DNA of 64,000 bases, from positions 248,001 to 312,000 of the forward strand of contig NZ_WOBR01000010.1 of NCBI RefSeq assembly GCF_009727955.1, in the 5' to 3' direction. The notes beneath the pieces were generated by a model. The model was given only the letters and a program-made list of their open reading frames with translations, did not search any database and was not told the origin of the DNA. The DNA comes from Aliivibrio fischeri (GTDB taxonomy: Bacteria > Pseudomonadota > Gammaproteobacteria > Enterobacterales > Vibrionaceae). The translations under genes and the position numbers were made by a program. This document shows, piece by piece, positions 34,155-43,828 of the stretch; within the stretch, counting starts at the first letter, position 1, and each line of letters opens with the position of its first letter.

Positions 34155-35675
34155 ATGAACTTAAAAAAACGTAACACCAAAAAGTTTGCACTTAATGCGT
34201 GCACGCTTGCTCTTGGTGCCGCCTCTGCTGTAGCTCATGCTGCAGATAAACCGAATATTGTAGTTATCTTTGGTGACGATGTAGGCTACTGGAATATCAG
34301 TGCTTACAACCAAGATATGCTTGGTTATTCAACACCAAATATCGACAGTATCGCAAAAGATGGTATTAAGTTTACTAACTTTTATGCGCAACAAAGTTCA
34401 ACGGCTGGACGTTCAGCCTTTATTACAGGTCAAATGCCAAAACGTACAGGCCTATCAAAAGTTGGGATGCCTGGAGCTCCTGAAGGCATCAGCGAAAAAG
34501 ATCCAACAATAGCAACAATGCTAAAAGATCTTGGCTATGCCACTGGCCAATTTGGTAAAAACCATCTAGGTGACCGAGACGAAATGCTTCCAACAAATCA
34601 TGGCTTTGATGAGTTCTTCGGTAATTTATATCACTTAAATGCTGAAGAAGAACCAGAGAATGTTGATTACCCTAAAGACCCTGAATTCCGTAAGCAATAC
34701 GGCCCTCGTGGAGTCATAAAATCTTCTGCCGATGGCAAGATTGAAGATACGGGTCCATTAACCAAGAAACGTATGGAAACCATTGATGATGAAGTATTGG
34801 GCGTAGCTTCAAGTTTCATCGAAAAACAAGTAAAAGCAGACAAACCATTCTTTACTTGGATTAACACCACTCGCATGCATAACAACACGCACATTGATGG
34901 CAAAGCTCGAGGCAAAACAGGGCTAGGTGATTATGCAGATGGCATGGTTCAACACGATGAACAAGTAGGCCAAATCCTAAAACAAATCAAAGATCTTGGT
35001 ATTGAAGACAACACCATCGTTGTTTACACCACAGACAACGGCCCAATGATCGCCACATGGCCAGATGCAGCAATGACTCCTTTCCGTAGTGAAAAAAATA
35101 CGGGTTGGGAAGGCGGTTTCCGTGTTCCTGCAATGGTTAAATGGCCAAATCATATCCCTAAAGGCAAAAATATTAACGGCATGATGTCATTAGAAGACTG
35201 GATGCCAACATTACTTGCAGCAGCAGGTAATGACCACGTTAAAAAAGACCTGTTAAAAGGCAAACGTATACAAGGTAAAAATTATAACGTTCACTTAGAT
35301 GGTTATAACCAATTACCAATGCTTACAGGTAAAACAGAAGAAAGTGCCCGTAAAGAATTTGCTTATTGGAGTGATGATGGTGACCTACTTGCTATCCGTT
35401 ACGAACGCTGGAAATTCCACTTCATGATCCAAGAACATGAAACAGGTTTAGATGTGTGGAGATACCCATTCACCAAACTTCGTGTACCGCTAATTTTTGA
35501 CTTAAAAGTTGATCCACTAGAGCGTGGTGACGGTGGTATGGGTTATGACAAGTGGATGTATGACCGTTCGTACGTACTTGCATTAGCAAAACGTGAAGCT
35601 GCCAAAATCTACAAATCTTTTGAAAAATTCCCGCCTCGTATGAAAGCCGGTAGTTTTGTTCCAAAAGAAGATTAA
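34155..35675 (+). CDS. Ser-type sulfatase, exported
   Basis: This is a type I sulfatase that hydrolyses sulfate esters through a formylglycine made after translation. The signal peptide ends AVAHA (about residue 29). Calcium ligands are in GDDVG. The activation motif is S82-T-A-G-R, so a serine rather than cysteine is the formylglycine precursor; bacterial Ser-type sulfatases need a radical-SAM maturase, and one is encoded next. YTTDNGP and the lysine in RSEKNTGWEGGFRVP complete the active site. Length 506 is normal for arylsulfatase-like enzymes. The substrate cannot be told from sequence; marine polysaccharides or choline-O-sulfate-like esters are possibilities. GGAGC precedes the ATG. Confidence 0.92.
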   Translation: MNLKKRNTKKFALNACTLALGAASAVAHAADKPNIVVIFGDDVGYWNISAYNQDMLGYSTPNIDSIAKDGIKFTNFYAQQSSTAGRSAFITGQMPKRTGLSKVGMPGAPEGISEKDPTIATMLKDLGYATGQFGKNHLGDRDEMLPTNHGFDEFFGNLYHLNAEEEPENVDYPKDPEFRKQYGPRGVIKSSADGKIEDTGPLTKKRMETIDDEVLGVASSFIEKQVKADKPFFTWINTTRMHNNTHIDGKARGKTGLGDYADGMVQHDEQVGQILKQIKDLGIEDNTIVVYTTDNGPMIATWPDAAMTPFRSEKNTGWEGGFRVPAMVKWPNHIPKGKNINGMMSLEDWMPTLLAAAGNDHVKKDLLKGKRIQGKNYNVHLDGYNQLPMLTGKTEESARKEFAYWSDDGDLLAIRYERWKFHFMIQEHETGLDVWRYPFTKLRVPLIFDLKVDPLERGDGGMGYDKWMYDRSYVLALAKREAAKIYKSFEKFPPRMKAGSFVPKED

Positions 35676-35695
35676 TCCACTCTAACTAGCAATTT

Positions 35696-35724
35696 ATAGT
35701 GGCTCTGAGTAGAGCCACTATTTT
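35696..35724 (+). terminator. Terminator-like hairpin between sulfatase and maturase genes
   Basis: ATAGTGGCTCT (35696-35706) is perfectly complementary to AGAGCCACTAT (35711-35721), with loop GAGT and a short TTTT tail. The genes on both sides are co-oriented with no evident new promoter, so partial termination or 3'-end stabilisation of the sulfatase mRNA is likely. Confidence 0.7.
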
Positions 35725-35741
35725 AAAAGATAAGTGATGTT

Positions 35742-37037
35742 ATGCCACACAACTCAATAAAACATTCAACACGATTAGATGTTATTCCACTAAAAACAGC
35801 AGAAAAACAAGTCGGTTCTCAGCGCCGTTTTCATGTCATGTCTAAGCCAGGAGGCTCAAAGTGTAATCTTGATTGCCAATATTGCTTTTACCTTCATAAG
35901 GATGAGTTGCTTCACCAACCAAAGCAACCAATGATGGATGACACCACCTTAGAAGTGTTCATAAAGAGCTATATTGAGAGTCAAGATGGTAATGAAATTG
36001 TCTTTTCTTGGCAGGGAGGCGAGCCCACTTTACTGGGTTTAGACTACTTTAAAAAAATCGTTCAATTACAGAATAAATACTGTCCAAGCGGAGTGAAAAT
36101 CGAAAACGATTTACAAACTAACGGTATTTTATTAAACGACGAATGGTGCCAATTTTTAAAAGATAACCAATTTCTTGTTGGTTTATCAATTGATGGACCA
36201 AAAGAGTTGCATGATAAATATCGTGTAACTCGAAGTGGAAAACCAACTTTTCATTTGGTTATGGCTGCCGCAAAACGCTTACAAGCACACCACGTGCCTT
36301 TTAATGCTCTTGTTGTGGTAAACCGTCACAACGCAAAACATCCCTTAGATGTTTATCGATTCTTAACAAAAGAACTCGGTACAACCTATATCCAGTTTAC
36401 CCCTTGCGTTGAGGCAAAAGATTTTGCCACTACTGCCCCTCAGTTTTGGAATGAAACCATGATACCCAACAAAGGAAGTGAATTGGCAAAACCCGGTCAC
36501 CCAATGTCTATTGTTACTGATTGGTCGGTTGATCCTGATGATTGGGGACATTTCTTAAATACAGTATTCATTGAATGGGTAAACAACGACTTAGGACGTG
36601 TATTAGTGAACCTATTTGAAACGGCAGTCGCTCAAGTTATGGGTAAAGAATCTCAATTATGCGTTACAGCTGAGTTTTGCGGAAAAGGACTCGCAATGGA
36701 ACACAATGGTGATGTATTTAGCTGTGATCATTACGTCTATCCAGAATACAAACTCGGAAATATTCGCGACCGTGGCTTAAATGAATTTGCTTTTTCTATT
36801 CGTCAACACGGTTTTGGAATGGCAAAACGAGACAGTCTTCCTTCCTACTGTAAATCATGCCCACATTTAAAATTATGCTGGGGAGAATGTCCTAAAAACA
36901 GATTAATTAATACTCCTAATGGTGAACCCGGATTGAATTACCTCTGCAGTGGTATTCGTGCCTTTTTTGATGAGAGCCTTCCCATGCTTACAGGATTATC
37001 TGTATTGCTACAACGACAAGAAAGCGCACAAAAATAG
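35742..37037 (+). CDS. Anaerobic sulfatase-maturating enzyme (radical SAM/SPASM)
   Basis: This radical-SAM enzyme oxidises the active-site serine or cysteine of a sulfatase to formylglycine without oxygen. The SAM-cluster motif C41-X3-C45-X2-C48 (CNLDCQYC) is followed by QGGEPTLLG. The C-terminal SPASM region supplies ligands for two more [4Fe-4S] clusters (CVTAEFCGKG, DVFSCDHYVYPE, YCKSCPHLKLCWGECPKNR). Length 431 is slightly longer than typical (about 370-410). It acts in the cytoplasm on the unfolded sulfatase before export, and its partner is evidently the Ser-type sulfatase just upstream. Confidence 0.95.
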   Translation: MPHNSIKHSTRLDVIPLKTAEKQVGSQRRFHVMSKPGGSKCNLDCQYCFYLHKDELLHQPKQPMMDDTTLEVFIKSYIESQDGNEIVFSWQGGEPTLLGLDYFKKIVQLQNKYCPSGVKIENDLQTNGILLNDEWCQFLKDNQFLVGLSIDGPKELHDKYRVTRSGKPTFHLVMAAAKRLQAHHVPFNALVVVNRHNAKHPLDVYRFLTKELGTTYIQFTPCVEAKDFATTAPQFWNETMIPNKGSELAKPGHPMSIVTDWSVDPDDWGHFLNTVFIEWVNNDLGRVLVNLFETAVAQVMGKESQLCVTAEFCGKGLAMEHNGDVFSCDHYVYPEYKLGNIRDRGLNEFAFSIRQHGFGMAKRDSLPSYCKSCPHLKLCWGECPKNRLINTPNGEPGLNYLCSGIRAFFDESLPMLTGLSVLLQRQESAQK

Positions 37038-37065
37038 CAACACGCTCATATTATTTGGAATTATT

Positions 37066-38049
37066 ATGCATAACGCTCAAGCTTCTATTACTGAATTATT
37101 CGATCACGTAAATCGTTCTGTTATCGGTCAACCGCATGTCGTGAAATCCCTAATCATCGGATTATTGACCAATGGTCACGTTTTACTTGAAGGCCTGCCA
37201 GGCACAGCAAAAACACGTTCAATCAAAACATTGGCCGAAGCATTAGACGTTTCTTTTGGTCGTATTCAATTTACACCAGATCTACTTCCTTCTGATGTAA
37301 CAGGAACAGAGGTATACCAAGAGATCAATGGTAAACCTCAACTTCATTTTCAAGCTGGCCCTATTTTTAACAGCATTGTATTAGCAGATGAAATTAACCG
37401 CGCTCCAGCAAAGGTACAAGCAGCATTACTTGAAGCGATGGCCGAAGGCACAATTACTGTTAGTGATAATACTCATAACTTACCAGAACTGTTTATGGTA
37501 TTAGCCACTCAGAACCCAGTAGAACAAGAAGGCACCTACCCTCTTCCTGAAGCACAAATGGATCGCTTTATGATGAAAGTGAATGTCGATTACCCAGACG
37601 ATACCGCCGAAAAAGAAATTATTCGCTTAGTTCGTAATGAAGAACAGCAAACAAACGATAATAAACCAAGCAAAAAAAACGTTCATATCGATCCCAATGC
37701 CATTTTAACGGGACGAAAAGAACTGACCGCTGTTCATGTCTCCGACATTGCAGAAAACTATATTGTGGCTTTGATTATGGCGACTCGTCATCCAGAACGC
37801 TACCCCCATACACAATTAGAAAAATGGATAGAAGTTGGAGCCAGCCCTAGAGCGTCTATCGCCTTAGATAAGTGTGCTCGTGCGCATGCTTGGTTAGAAA
37901 ATAGAATGCACGTTCTTCCTGATGACATTCGCGCCGTAGCTCATTCCGTATTAGGTCATCGTATCAGCCTAAGTTACGACGCATTAGCAGATGGCATAAG
38001 CTCAAAGGATGTCGTTCAAGTCTTATTAAATAATGTGGCTATTGGGTGA
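37066..38049 (+). CDS. MoxR-family AAA+ ATPase
   Basis: This is a MoxR-type ATPase of 327 residues. Walker A is GLPGTAKTR, Walker B LADEINRAP, sensor 1 ATQNPVEQEGTYPLPEAQMDRF, and an arginine-rich C-terminal lid contains SPRASIALDKCARAHAW. MoxR proteins work with von Willebrand A proteins as chaperone-like machines for protein or cofactor maturation. The following genes (DUF58, DUF4381, two VWA proteins and BatD) are the usual partners. The start at 37066 was chosen because it begins the conserved domain 28 bases after the maturase stop; an earlier in-frame ATG lies inside the maturase gene. Confidence 0.93.
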   Translation: MHNAQASITELFDHVNRSVIGQPHVVKSLIIGLLTNGHVLLEGLPGTAKTRSIKTLAEALDVSFGRIQFTPDLLPSDVTGTEVYQEINGKPQLHFQAGPIFNSIVLADEINRAPAKVQAALLEAMAEGTITVSDNTHNLPELFMVLATQNPVEQEGTYPLPEAQMDRFMMKVNVDYPDDTAEKEIIRLVRNEEQQTNDNKPSKKNVHIDPNAILTGRKELTAVHVSDIAENYIVALIMATRHPERYPHTQLEKWIEVGASPRASIALDKCARAHAWLENRMHVLPDDIRAVAHSVLGHRISLSYDALADGISSKDVVQVLLNNVAIG

Positions 38050-38056
38050 TTCTTGT

Positions 38057-39019
38057 ATGACACACGCATCTAATACAAAGATCAATCAAGAGATATTAGA
38101 TCCTAGGATTTATTGTGACTACACTCGCCTTGTTAAATTAAAAACCAACATCGATGGGTTCTCATTTTTTCCATATTTAAAAACCAGTCGACAATTATCA
38201 GGTCGTCATCTATCTAAATATCGTGGAAGAGGGTTAAATTTTGACGAGTTACGTCATTACCACCTTGGTGATGATATCCGTAATTTAGACTGGAAAGTCA
38301 CACTGAGAACAGGAAAGCCACACGTCAGATCTTATACTAAAGAAAAAGATCATAACGTCATTCTATGCGTGGACCAACGTTCAAGCTTATTCTTTTCCTC
38401 TATTGATACCATGAAATCCGTCATCGCTGCTGAGCTAGCAAGTTTATGTGCATGGCGTGTAGTTAAAGAAAGTGACCGCGTCGGTTTTTTCTTAATCAAT
38501 GACAAAAACACAGAATGGATGCCACCAAAACGCAGTCAAAATGATGTATTGAAGTATCTAAAAAAACTGGCGGCGATCAATCAATCACTACAAGTAAATA
38601 CAAAAGAAAAACATTCAATTTCATTCTCAAACGCACTTCATTCTCTTAACCGTCGTAATTTGAAAAATAGCATCATTATCATATTCAGCGATTGGGTAAA
38701 CATCACTGAAGAAGACGTTTCATTATTAAAGCACCTACAAAAATATAATGACATATTAAGCATATTGATCAGTGACCCAATGGACTCTTCCCTCATGGCA
38801 ACCCCTTCATCTAAATGGGTTCTCAGTAATGGCATACATCAAATTAATTTAGAAAAACGACAAGACATTATCAAAGCTAATTATCACCTAGAAAAAACAT
38901 ACCAAAACCGTTGTGAAGCATTACGCCAGCTAATGGCTATAAAGCGCTTACCTTTCATGGAAGTTTCAACTGCAGGAAATCATATCTCTCAATTTACACG
39001 TCTACTGAGAGCGAGATAG
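38057..39019 (+). CDS. DUF58 protein (VWA-like, MoxR partner)
   Basis: The DUF58 signature is clear: GRGLNFDELRHYHLGDDIRNLDWKVTLRTG, then VRSYTKEKDHNVILCVD. The second half forms a degenerate von Willebrand A fold (IIIIFSDWVNI). DUF58 proteins are regularly paired with MoxR ATPases in Bat-type operons. It has 320 residues and no membrane segment, so it is probably cytoplasmic. The ATG at 38057 comes seven bases after the MoxR stop. An ATG at 38033 inside the MoxR gene is the alternative start, and neither has a strong ribosome site. Confidence 0.88.
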   Translation: MTHASNTKINQEILDPRIYCDYTRLVKLKTNIDGFSFFPYLKTSRQLSGRHLSKYRGRGLNFDELRHYHLGDDIRNLDWKVTLRTGKPHVRSYTKEKDHNVILCVDQRSSLFFSSIDTMKSVIAAELASLCAWRVVKESDRVGFFLINDKNTEWMPPKRSQNDVLKYLKKLAAINQSLQVNTKEKHSISFSNALHSLNRRNLKNSIIIIFSDWVNITEEDVSLLKHLQKYNDILSILISDPMDSSLMATPSSKWVLSNGIHQINLEKRQDIIKANYHLEKTYQNRCEALRQLMAIKRLPFMEVSTAGNHISQFTRLLRAR

Positions 39020-39021
39020 TC

Positions 39022-39552
39022 ATGGCTCATACACCACCAACAACTTATGTTTTAAAAGGGTTAGCGGATGTCCAAGTCCCGCCCTCTATCTCTTGGCTTC
39101 CCCACACTATCGGTTGGAAGATTCTATTTATTGCCTTTACCGCGTTTTCATTATTTGCAATTTACAATGCATTAAAAAAATATAAAAAAAACCGTTATCG
39201 TCGCCTTGCAATAAAAGACATTTCTTTAATTAATAGCGATAACCCATATAAAGCCACATGTGAACTTTTTCATCTAATGAAGCGTGTCGCTGTTCATTTA
39301 GAACCATCAAATGCATCGAAATCAGGAAAAGAACTACTGCAATTTTTTCTAGAAACCAAGACCGTAAATTGTGTGCATTTCCATAAAAAATTAAGCGAGC
39401 AGGCATTACAGCAAATGTGGTTACCTGAAACCAAATTTACGCTTATTCCAGAACAAGTTGAAGTACTGCGACACCAATTCAGATACTGGTTACTTCATCA
39501 TTCACTTGAGAACTATCACAAAAAAGATCAGAAGGTAAATGCACATGATTAA
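39022..39552 (+). CDS. DUF4381-type membrane protein
   Basis: This 176-residue protein begins with a proline-rich stretch (VPPSISWLPHTIGWKI), then one membrane segment (about 29-50), then a basic KKYKKNRYRR and a helical cytoplasmic domain. The layout matches DUF4381, a small protein regularly found between DUF58 and VWA genes in MoxR/Bat clusters. It starts two bases after the DUF58 stop and overlaps the next gene by eight bases. Its biochemical role is unknown. Confidence 0.8.
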   Translation: MAHTPPTTYVLKGLADVQVPPSISWLPHTIGWKILFIAFTAFSLFAIYNALKKYKKNRYRRLAIKDISLINSDNPYKATCELFHLMKRVAVHLEPSNASKSGKELLQFFLETKTVNCVHFHKKLSEQALQQMWLPETKFTLIPEQVEVLRHQFRYWLLHHSLENYHKKDQKVNAHD

Positions 39553-40597
39553 CCTTTCTTGGTCTAGTATCGAATTTATTCATCCTATGTGGTTATGGTT
39601 ACTCCCTCTACCTTTACTGGTCACCCGAATTGCACCGTCTTATCGAACCCAGCAATCAGCGATAAAAGTGCCATTTTTTCATATCCTTACTGAAGCGTTA
39701 GAGATCTCAGTATCTGATGATGCAAGTCGATTGACACCTGCTAAATGGCAACGAATTTTACTTTCTCTTTCTTGGTTAATGATCTTAATTGCATTAACAA
39801 AACCAACGCTATTAGGCCCACCACAAACTCGCGAACAATTTGGTCGTGATGTGATGGTTGTTGTTGATTTATCTGGTTCAATGGCCGAAAAAGATTTCAC
39901 CTCAACCGACGGGGTTAAAATCAGCCGATTAGATGCCGTCAAAAAAGTATTAAATGATTTTGCTAAAACACGAAAAGGGGATCGTCTTGGTCTCATATTA
40001 TTTGGTGATGCCGCTTTTGTACAAACGCCATTTACAGCTGACCATGATGTATGGCTCGATTTACTCAATCAAACTCGCGTAGAAATGGCAGGAAAAAGTA
40101 CGCACCTTGGTGATGCTATTGGCCTAACAATAAAGCGCTTCGAAGAAAATGATAACTCACGATCTATCAACATAAACTCTCGTGAAAAAGTCGCAATTAT
40201 TCTCACTGATGGCAATGATACAGACAGTTACGTTCCTCCTGTAGATGCTGCAAAAGTAGCAAAAGTGAAAGGTGTACGTATACATATGATTGCAATTGGT
40301 GACCCACAAACTGTAGGAGAACAAGCCCTTGATATGGATACTATTAATACTATTGCTGATGCATCTGGCGGTCAGGCATTTCAAGCGTTAAATCAAGATG
40401 AACTAATCAAAGCTTACGCTGAAATTAGTAAATTAGAACCTCAACTCTACCAAAGCACTACCTATCGAACAAAACAAAGTATTCATCAATATCCAGTGAT
40501 GGTTATGTTACTGATTCATTTGTTCTTCTTTGGATTTATGTCATGCAAATACGCATGGAAAAAGACATTTCATTCCAAAGGAGACCATCATGTTTGA
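39545..40597 (+). CDS. BatA-like von Willebrand factor A membrane protein
   Basis: Two N-terminal membrane segments (about 15-30 and 72-92) are followed by a VWA domain with an intact metal-ion-dependent adhesion site, DLSGS in VMVVVDLSGSMAEKDF, and ILTDGND later. A C-terminal membrane segment lies near residue 320. The layout is that of BatA, a Bacteroides aerotolerance protein in MoxR operons. The start at 39545 was preferred over 39539 because GAAGG is nine bases upstream of it. It overlaps the genes on both sides, showing tight coupling. Confidence 0.88.
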   Translation: MINLSWSSIEFIHPMWLWLLPLPLLVTRIAPSYRTQQSAIKVPFFHILTEALEISVSDDASRLTPAKWQRILLSLSWLMILIALTKPTLLGPPQTREQFGRDVMVVVDLSGSMAEKDFTSTDGVKISRLDAVKKVLNDFAKTRKGDRLGLILFGDAAFVQTPFTADHDVWLDLLNQTRVEMAGKSTHLGDAIGLTIKRFEENDNSRSININSREKVAIILTDGNDTDSYVPPVDAAKVAKVKGVRIHMIAIGDPQTVGEQALDMDTINTIADASGGQAFQALNQDELIKAYAEISKLEPQLYQSTTYRTKQSIHQYPVMVMLLIHLFFFGFMSCKYAWKKTFHSKGDHHV

Positions 40598-42365
40598 TTC
40601 ATTAAGTACTCTAGGGACGTTATTAAAACAAATAATTTCTCACTTTCATTTTATTCGCCCTTTGTGGCTATCGCTATTGATCCCCTTCACTAGCATCCTA
40701 TACATAAAATGGCATCAAGATACGAAAAGGAATAATAAAAACCAACTTCCTGAGCACTTACACCGCGTATTATTGATAGACGAAAGTAGTTGGAAAAAAC
40801 AGTTACCATTAAAGCTATTATTTGTCGTTATTTTCCTTAGTATTCTGATTTGTGCAGGCCCCACTTGGCAAAAGCAGCCTTCTCCTTTTGGGGAAGATAA
40901 AGCACCTTTGCTCATCGTATTAGACACCAGTAATTCTATGCTTGAGAAAGACGTATTACCCACTCGACTCATTCGTGCAAAACAGAAAATTCAAGATTTA
41001 ATTGCATTACGAGATGGTGGTAAAACAGGTCTTATTGTCTACTCTGGCACCGCTCACCTTGCCATGCCATTAACACAAGACTCTGCTGTTATTACTCCTT
41101 ATCTCGCAGCTATTGAGCCTAAAATCATGCCGATTGAAGGAAAATCAGCATACAAAACAATACCTCTTATCAAACAACAATTTTCAACTTTATCCAAAAA
41201 TAATCAGCCATTAAGAGGGACGGTTATTTTACTTACTGACGGAGTAACAACATCAGATAATCAAGCATTTGAAGACTATTTCAGTCACTCTTCAAATCAG
41301 TTATTAATTCTTGCTGTTGGTGATAGTAACCAGTCGAGTGATTTCCCTCTTAATATGGACTCGTTAAATGAATTGAATCAATTAAGTCATGGGCACATCA
41401 CTCAAATAACCATAGATAATAACGATGTCATTTGGCTAAATAACCAAATTGAACGCCATATGCAACTCAGCAATGATTCAGTTATGCCTTGGGAAGATAT
41501 TGGTTATTACCTTCTCATTCCTGTTCTGTTTCTGTTGCTACTGTGGTTTAGACGAGGTTGGCTAGTGCAATGGTGCGCAGCCCTAGTACTGGTTAGCAGT
41601 ATTGGGCTTTATTCTCCTATTAGCATGGCTAAAATGGTTCAATCGACATCAGCACCAAATGAGTTAAATACAAATAACAAACAAACATTATGGGTTCAAA
41701 CCACCCAATGGTGGATGGACTTATGGCTAACGCCAGATCAACAAGGTCAATGGTATTTTGACCGCAATGAGTACGCCAAAGCAGCACAACACTATCAAAA
41801 TCCTTTGCATAAAGGCGTTGCATTTTATTATGCAGCACAATATCAGCAAGCCTACACGGCTTTCATGGCAGGGATCCCTGACTTACAAAATGCACTAGAA
41901 GAAAATCGGTCTGTAAACACTCAAGATAAAATAGATAATCAAAAAAATATTGATGTTTTATTATTTAATACTGCCAATGCCCTTGCTAGACAACGTGAAT
42001 ATCTTGCTGCCCGTGACCTATTTCAAGCGATAGTAAATCGCTCTCCATACAATAAAGCAGCTCAACATAACCTCACTCTTATACAAAATATTATTGATGA
42101 AATAAATCGATTAAGTGAAAGCCAAGCTAATACAGGAGAAGTAGAACAATCTCAAGACCTCCCTGATGATGAGCCTCAAACCGCTGATGGTGCCGATGAA
42201 CAAGTCCTTGAATCTCAAATAATCAAACAAACTCTTTCAGCTGAGCAAATTTTAGCGAATGAAAAAGTGGCAGAAAAGTGGTTACGTCGCGTTGAAGCTG
42301 CTCCTAAATACTTTCTACAAAATAAATTTCATATGCAAACGCTTTCAGATAAAGGAAATAAATAA
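40590..42365 (+). CDS. BatB/BatC-like fusion: VWA domain plus TPR
   Basis: This 591-residue protein has N-terminal membrane segments. Next is a VWA domain with DTSNS (LIVLDTSNSMLEKDV) and LLTDGVTTSDN, and then a pair of hydrophobic stretches around residues 305-350. The C-terminal region contains tetratricopeptide-like helices (WYFDRNEYAKAAQHYQNP, then LFNTANALARQREYLAARDL) and a Gln/Glu/Asp-rich tail. It is in effect BatB fused to BatC, an arrangement seen in proteobacterial Bat loci. GGAG lies before the ATG at 40590. It overlaps the previous VWA gene by eight bases. Confidence 0.87.
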   Translation: MFDSLSTLGTLLKQIISHFHFIRPLWLSLLIPFTSILYIKWHQDTKRNNKNQLPEHLHRVLLIDESSWKKQLPLKLLFVVIFLSILICAGPTWQKQPSPFGEDKAPLLIVLDTSNSMLEKDVLPTRLIRAKQKIQDLIALRDGGKTGLIVYSGTAHLAMPLTQDSAVITPYLAAIEPKIMPIEGKSAYKTIPLIKQQFSTLSKNNQPLRGTVILLTDGVTTSDNQAFEDYFSHSSNQLLILAVGDSNQSSDFPLNMDSLNELNQLSHGHITQITIDNNDVIWLNNQIERHMQLSNDSVMPWEDIGYYLLIPVLFLLLLWFRRGWLVQWCAALVLVSSIGLYSPISMAKMVQSTSAPNELNTNNKQTLWVQTTQWWMDLWLTPDQQGQWYFDRNEYAKAAQHYQNPLHKGVAFYYAAQYQQAYTAFMAGIPDLQNALEENRSVNTQDKIDNQKNIDVLLFNTANALARQREYLAARDLFQAIVNRSPYNKAAQHNLTLIQNIIDEINRLSESQANTGEVEQSQDLPDDEPQTADGADEQVLESQIIKQTLSAEQILANEKVAEKWLRRVEAAPKYFLQNKFHMQTLSDKGNK

Positions 42366-43606
42366 TGCGTCAAATATCCTTCTTCCTTTTTTTATTACTA
42401 AGCGCAACCAGTTTTTCTCTTTATGCTAGAGAAGAAGCATCACCAACACTACGAGAGCTTGTAAATAATAAAATAACAATCACAAGTTGGTTAAATTCAG
42501 ATAAAAATAAAACCACTACTGTCGCAATTAATCAGCCAGTTATTCTAACTGTTGATATTGCAACACCCCGATGGTTCACCGATGGAACGGCAATTGAACG
42601 CATATCTATTCCAAATATCATAACCCAACAACGTAATTTACAAGCCACCAATTATAGCCTAATGGATGGAGAGCAAACATGGTCACATCAACGTTGGGAG
42701 ATCCCCCTATTCCCACAAAAATCGGGACAATTCACCGTGCCATCCATTGGTGTAAAAGTCACCGTTTCAGTAAAAACAGGAAAAAGCATTACTGGTATTT
42801 TATTTACTCAACCACACCGTTTTTCTGCAAAGCGTCCAACAAGTCAAATGACGAATCCTGATGAATGGATAGTTGCTCCTAAGGCCTCACTCACTCAAGA
42901 ATGGCAATACATCTCTTCGACCAAAAATAAAATTAATACACCAAACGACAATAAAACATTTCAATTAAAAGTCGGAGATGTAATAACACGAACCACTGTT
43001 TTAGAAGTACCTGATTCTCTCGCCATGTTACTTCCAACAGTTATCCCCAATGAAAAGATAAATGCCCTTCAACGTTATACGGACCCAGTTCAACTTATTG
43101 ATAAAAATACCCGAGGTAATTTCACTTCAATCAAAAAAGAATCGGAAACCTATATCTTACAAAAAGGAGGAAAAGTCACTTTACCTCCAATTTCCATTCC
43201 GTTTTGGAATACCACCACACAGCAGTCAGAAACATTATTCTTAGAAGGGAAAACGTTTATCGTCAAACACACACTAATATCATGGCTAGCAGCCTATTGG
43301 TATTGCATCTCTTTGTTCTTGATCAGCAGTACCATTCTTGTTTTATTAACAAAGAAAATCAGACTCTATTATCGTACACACCCTTACCCTGATTTCTATT
43401 TATTGTGTCAATCAATGTACTCTCACGCATGGCCAAGCATTCGACTTTATATCTATAGAAAATACGCAAAAAAAACAGACCAATTAGAGCTCAAAAAGTA
43501 CCAACCCAATAATAAAAAAGAGTGGGATATTCAAAGTGAAAATCTACAAACCTCTGAAATATCAAAAATTAAAACATTATGGATATGGTTCAAAATTAAG
43601 AAGTGA
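42365..43606 (+). CDS. BatD-like protein
   Basis: A signal peptide (about 1-21) is followed by a periplasmic beta-sandwich region with IATPRWFTDG, SHQRWEIPLFPQKSGQFTVPSI and ILQKGGKVTLPPISIPFWN. The phrase for an immunoglobulin-like fold ending in a membrane segment (about 300-325) and a basic cytoplasmic tail fits BatD. It is the last Bat-type gene; its ATG shares a base with the previous stop. No terminator follows, and the next gene starts 222 bases on. Confidence 0.85.
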   Translation: MRQISFFLFLLLSATSFSLYAREEASPTLRELVNNKITITSWLNSDKNKTTTVAINQPVILTVDIATPRWFTDGTAIERISIPNIITQQRNLQATNYSLMDGEQTWSHQRWEIPLFPQKSGQFTVPSIGVKVTVSVKTGKSITGILFTQPHRFSAKRPTSQMTNPDEWIVAPKASLTQEWQYISSTKNKINTPNDNKTFQLKVGDVITRTTVLEVPDSLAMLLPTVIPNEKINALQRYTDPVQLIDKNTRGNFTSIKKESETYILQKGGKVTLPPISIPFWNTTTQQSETLFLEGKTFIVKHTLISWLAAYWYCISLFLISSTILVLLTKKIRLYYRTHPYPDFYLLCQSMYSHAWPSIRLYIYRKYAKKTDQLELKKYQPNNKKEWDIQSENLQTSEISKIKTLWIWFKIKK

Positions 43607-43828
43607 TTTAGAAAAAAACAGACTTAAATTCCAGTTTTACAGTAAAGATATTAAGCAAAAAAATTAAATAAAAATATTTATCAACGAAATATAAAAGCAA
43701 AAAAAACGTTGTTAAATCACCGTGTGCTATCTCTCACGACCTAAATTTCGACCTTATTTATAACATTAATAATAGTAAGGTTTAAATGTAACTACATGTG
43801 TATTTTAATTAAAATTTGAGAAAAACTC

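Noticed and set aside
36949-37065. N-terminal extension of the MoxR gene starting inside the maturase gene
   Set aside because: The extension is the maturase C-terminus read in another frame; the conserved MoxR domain begins at the ATG at 37066.
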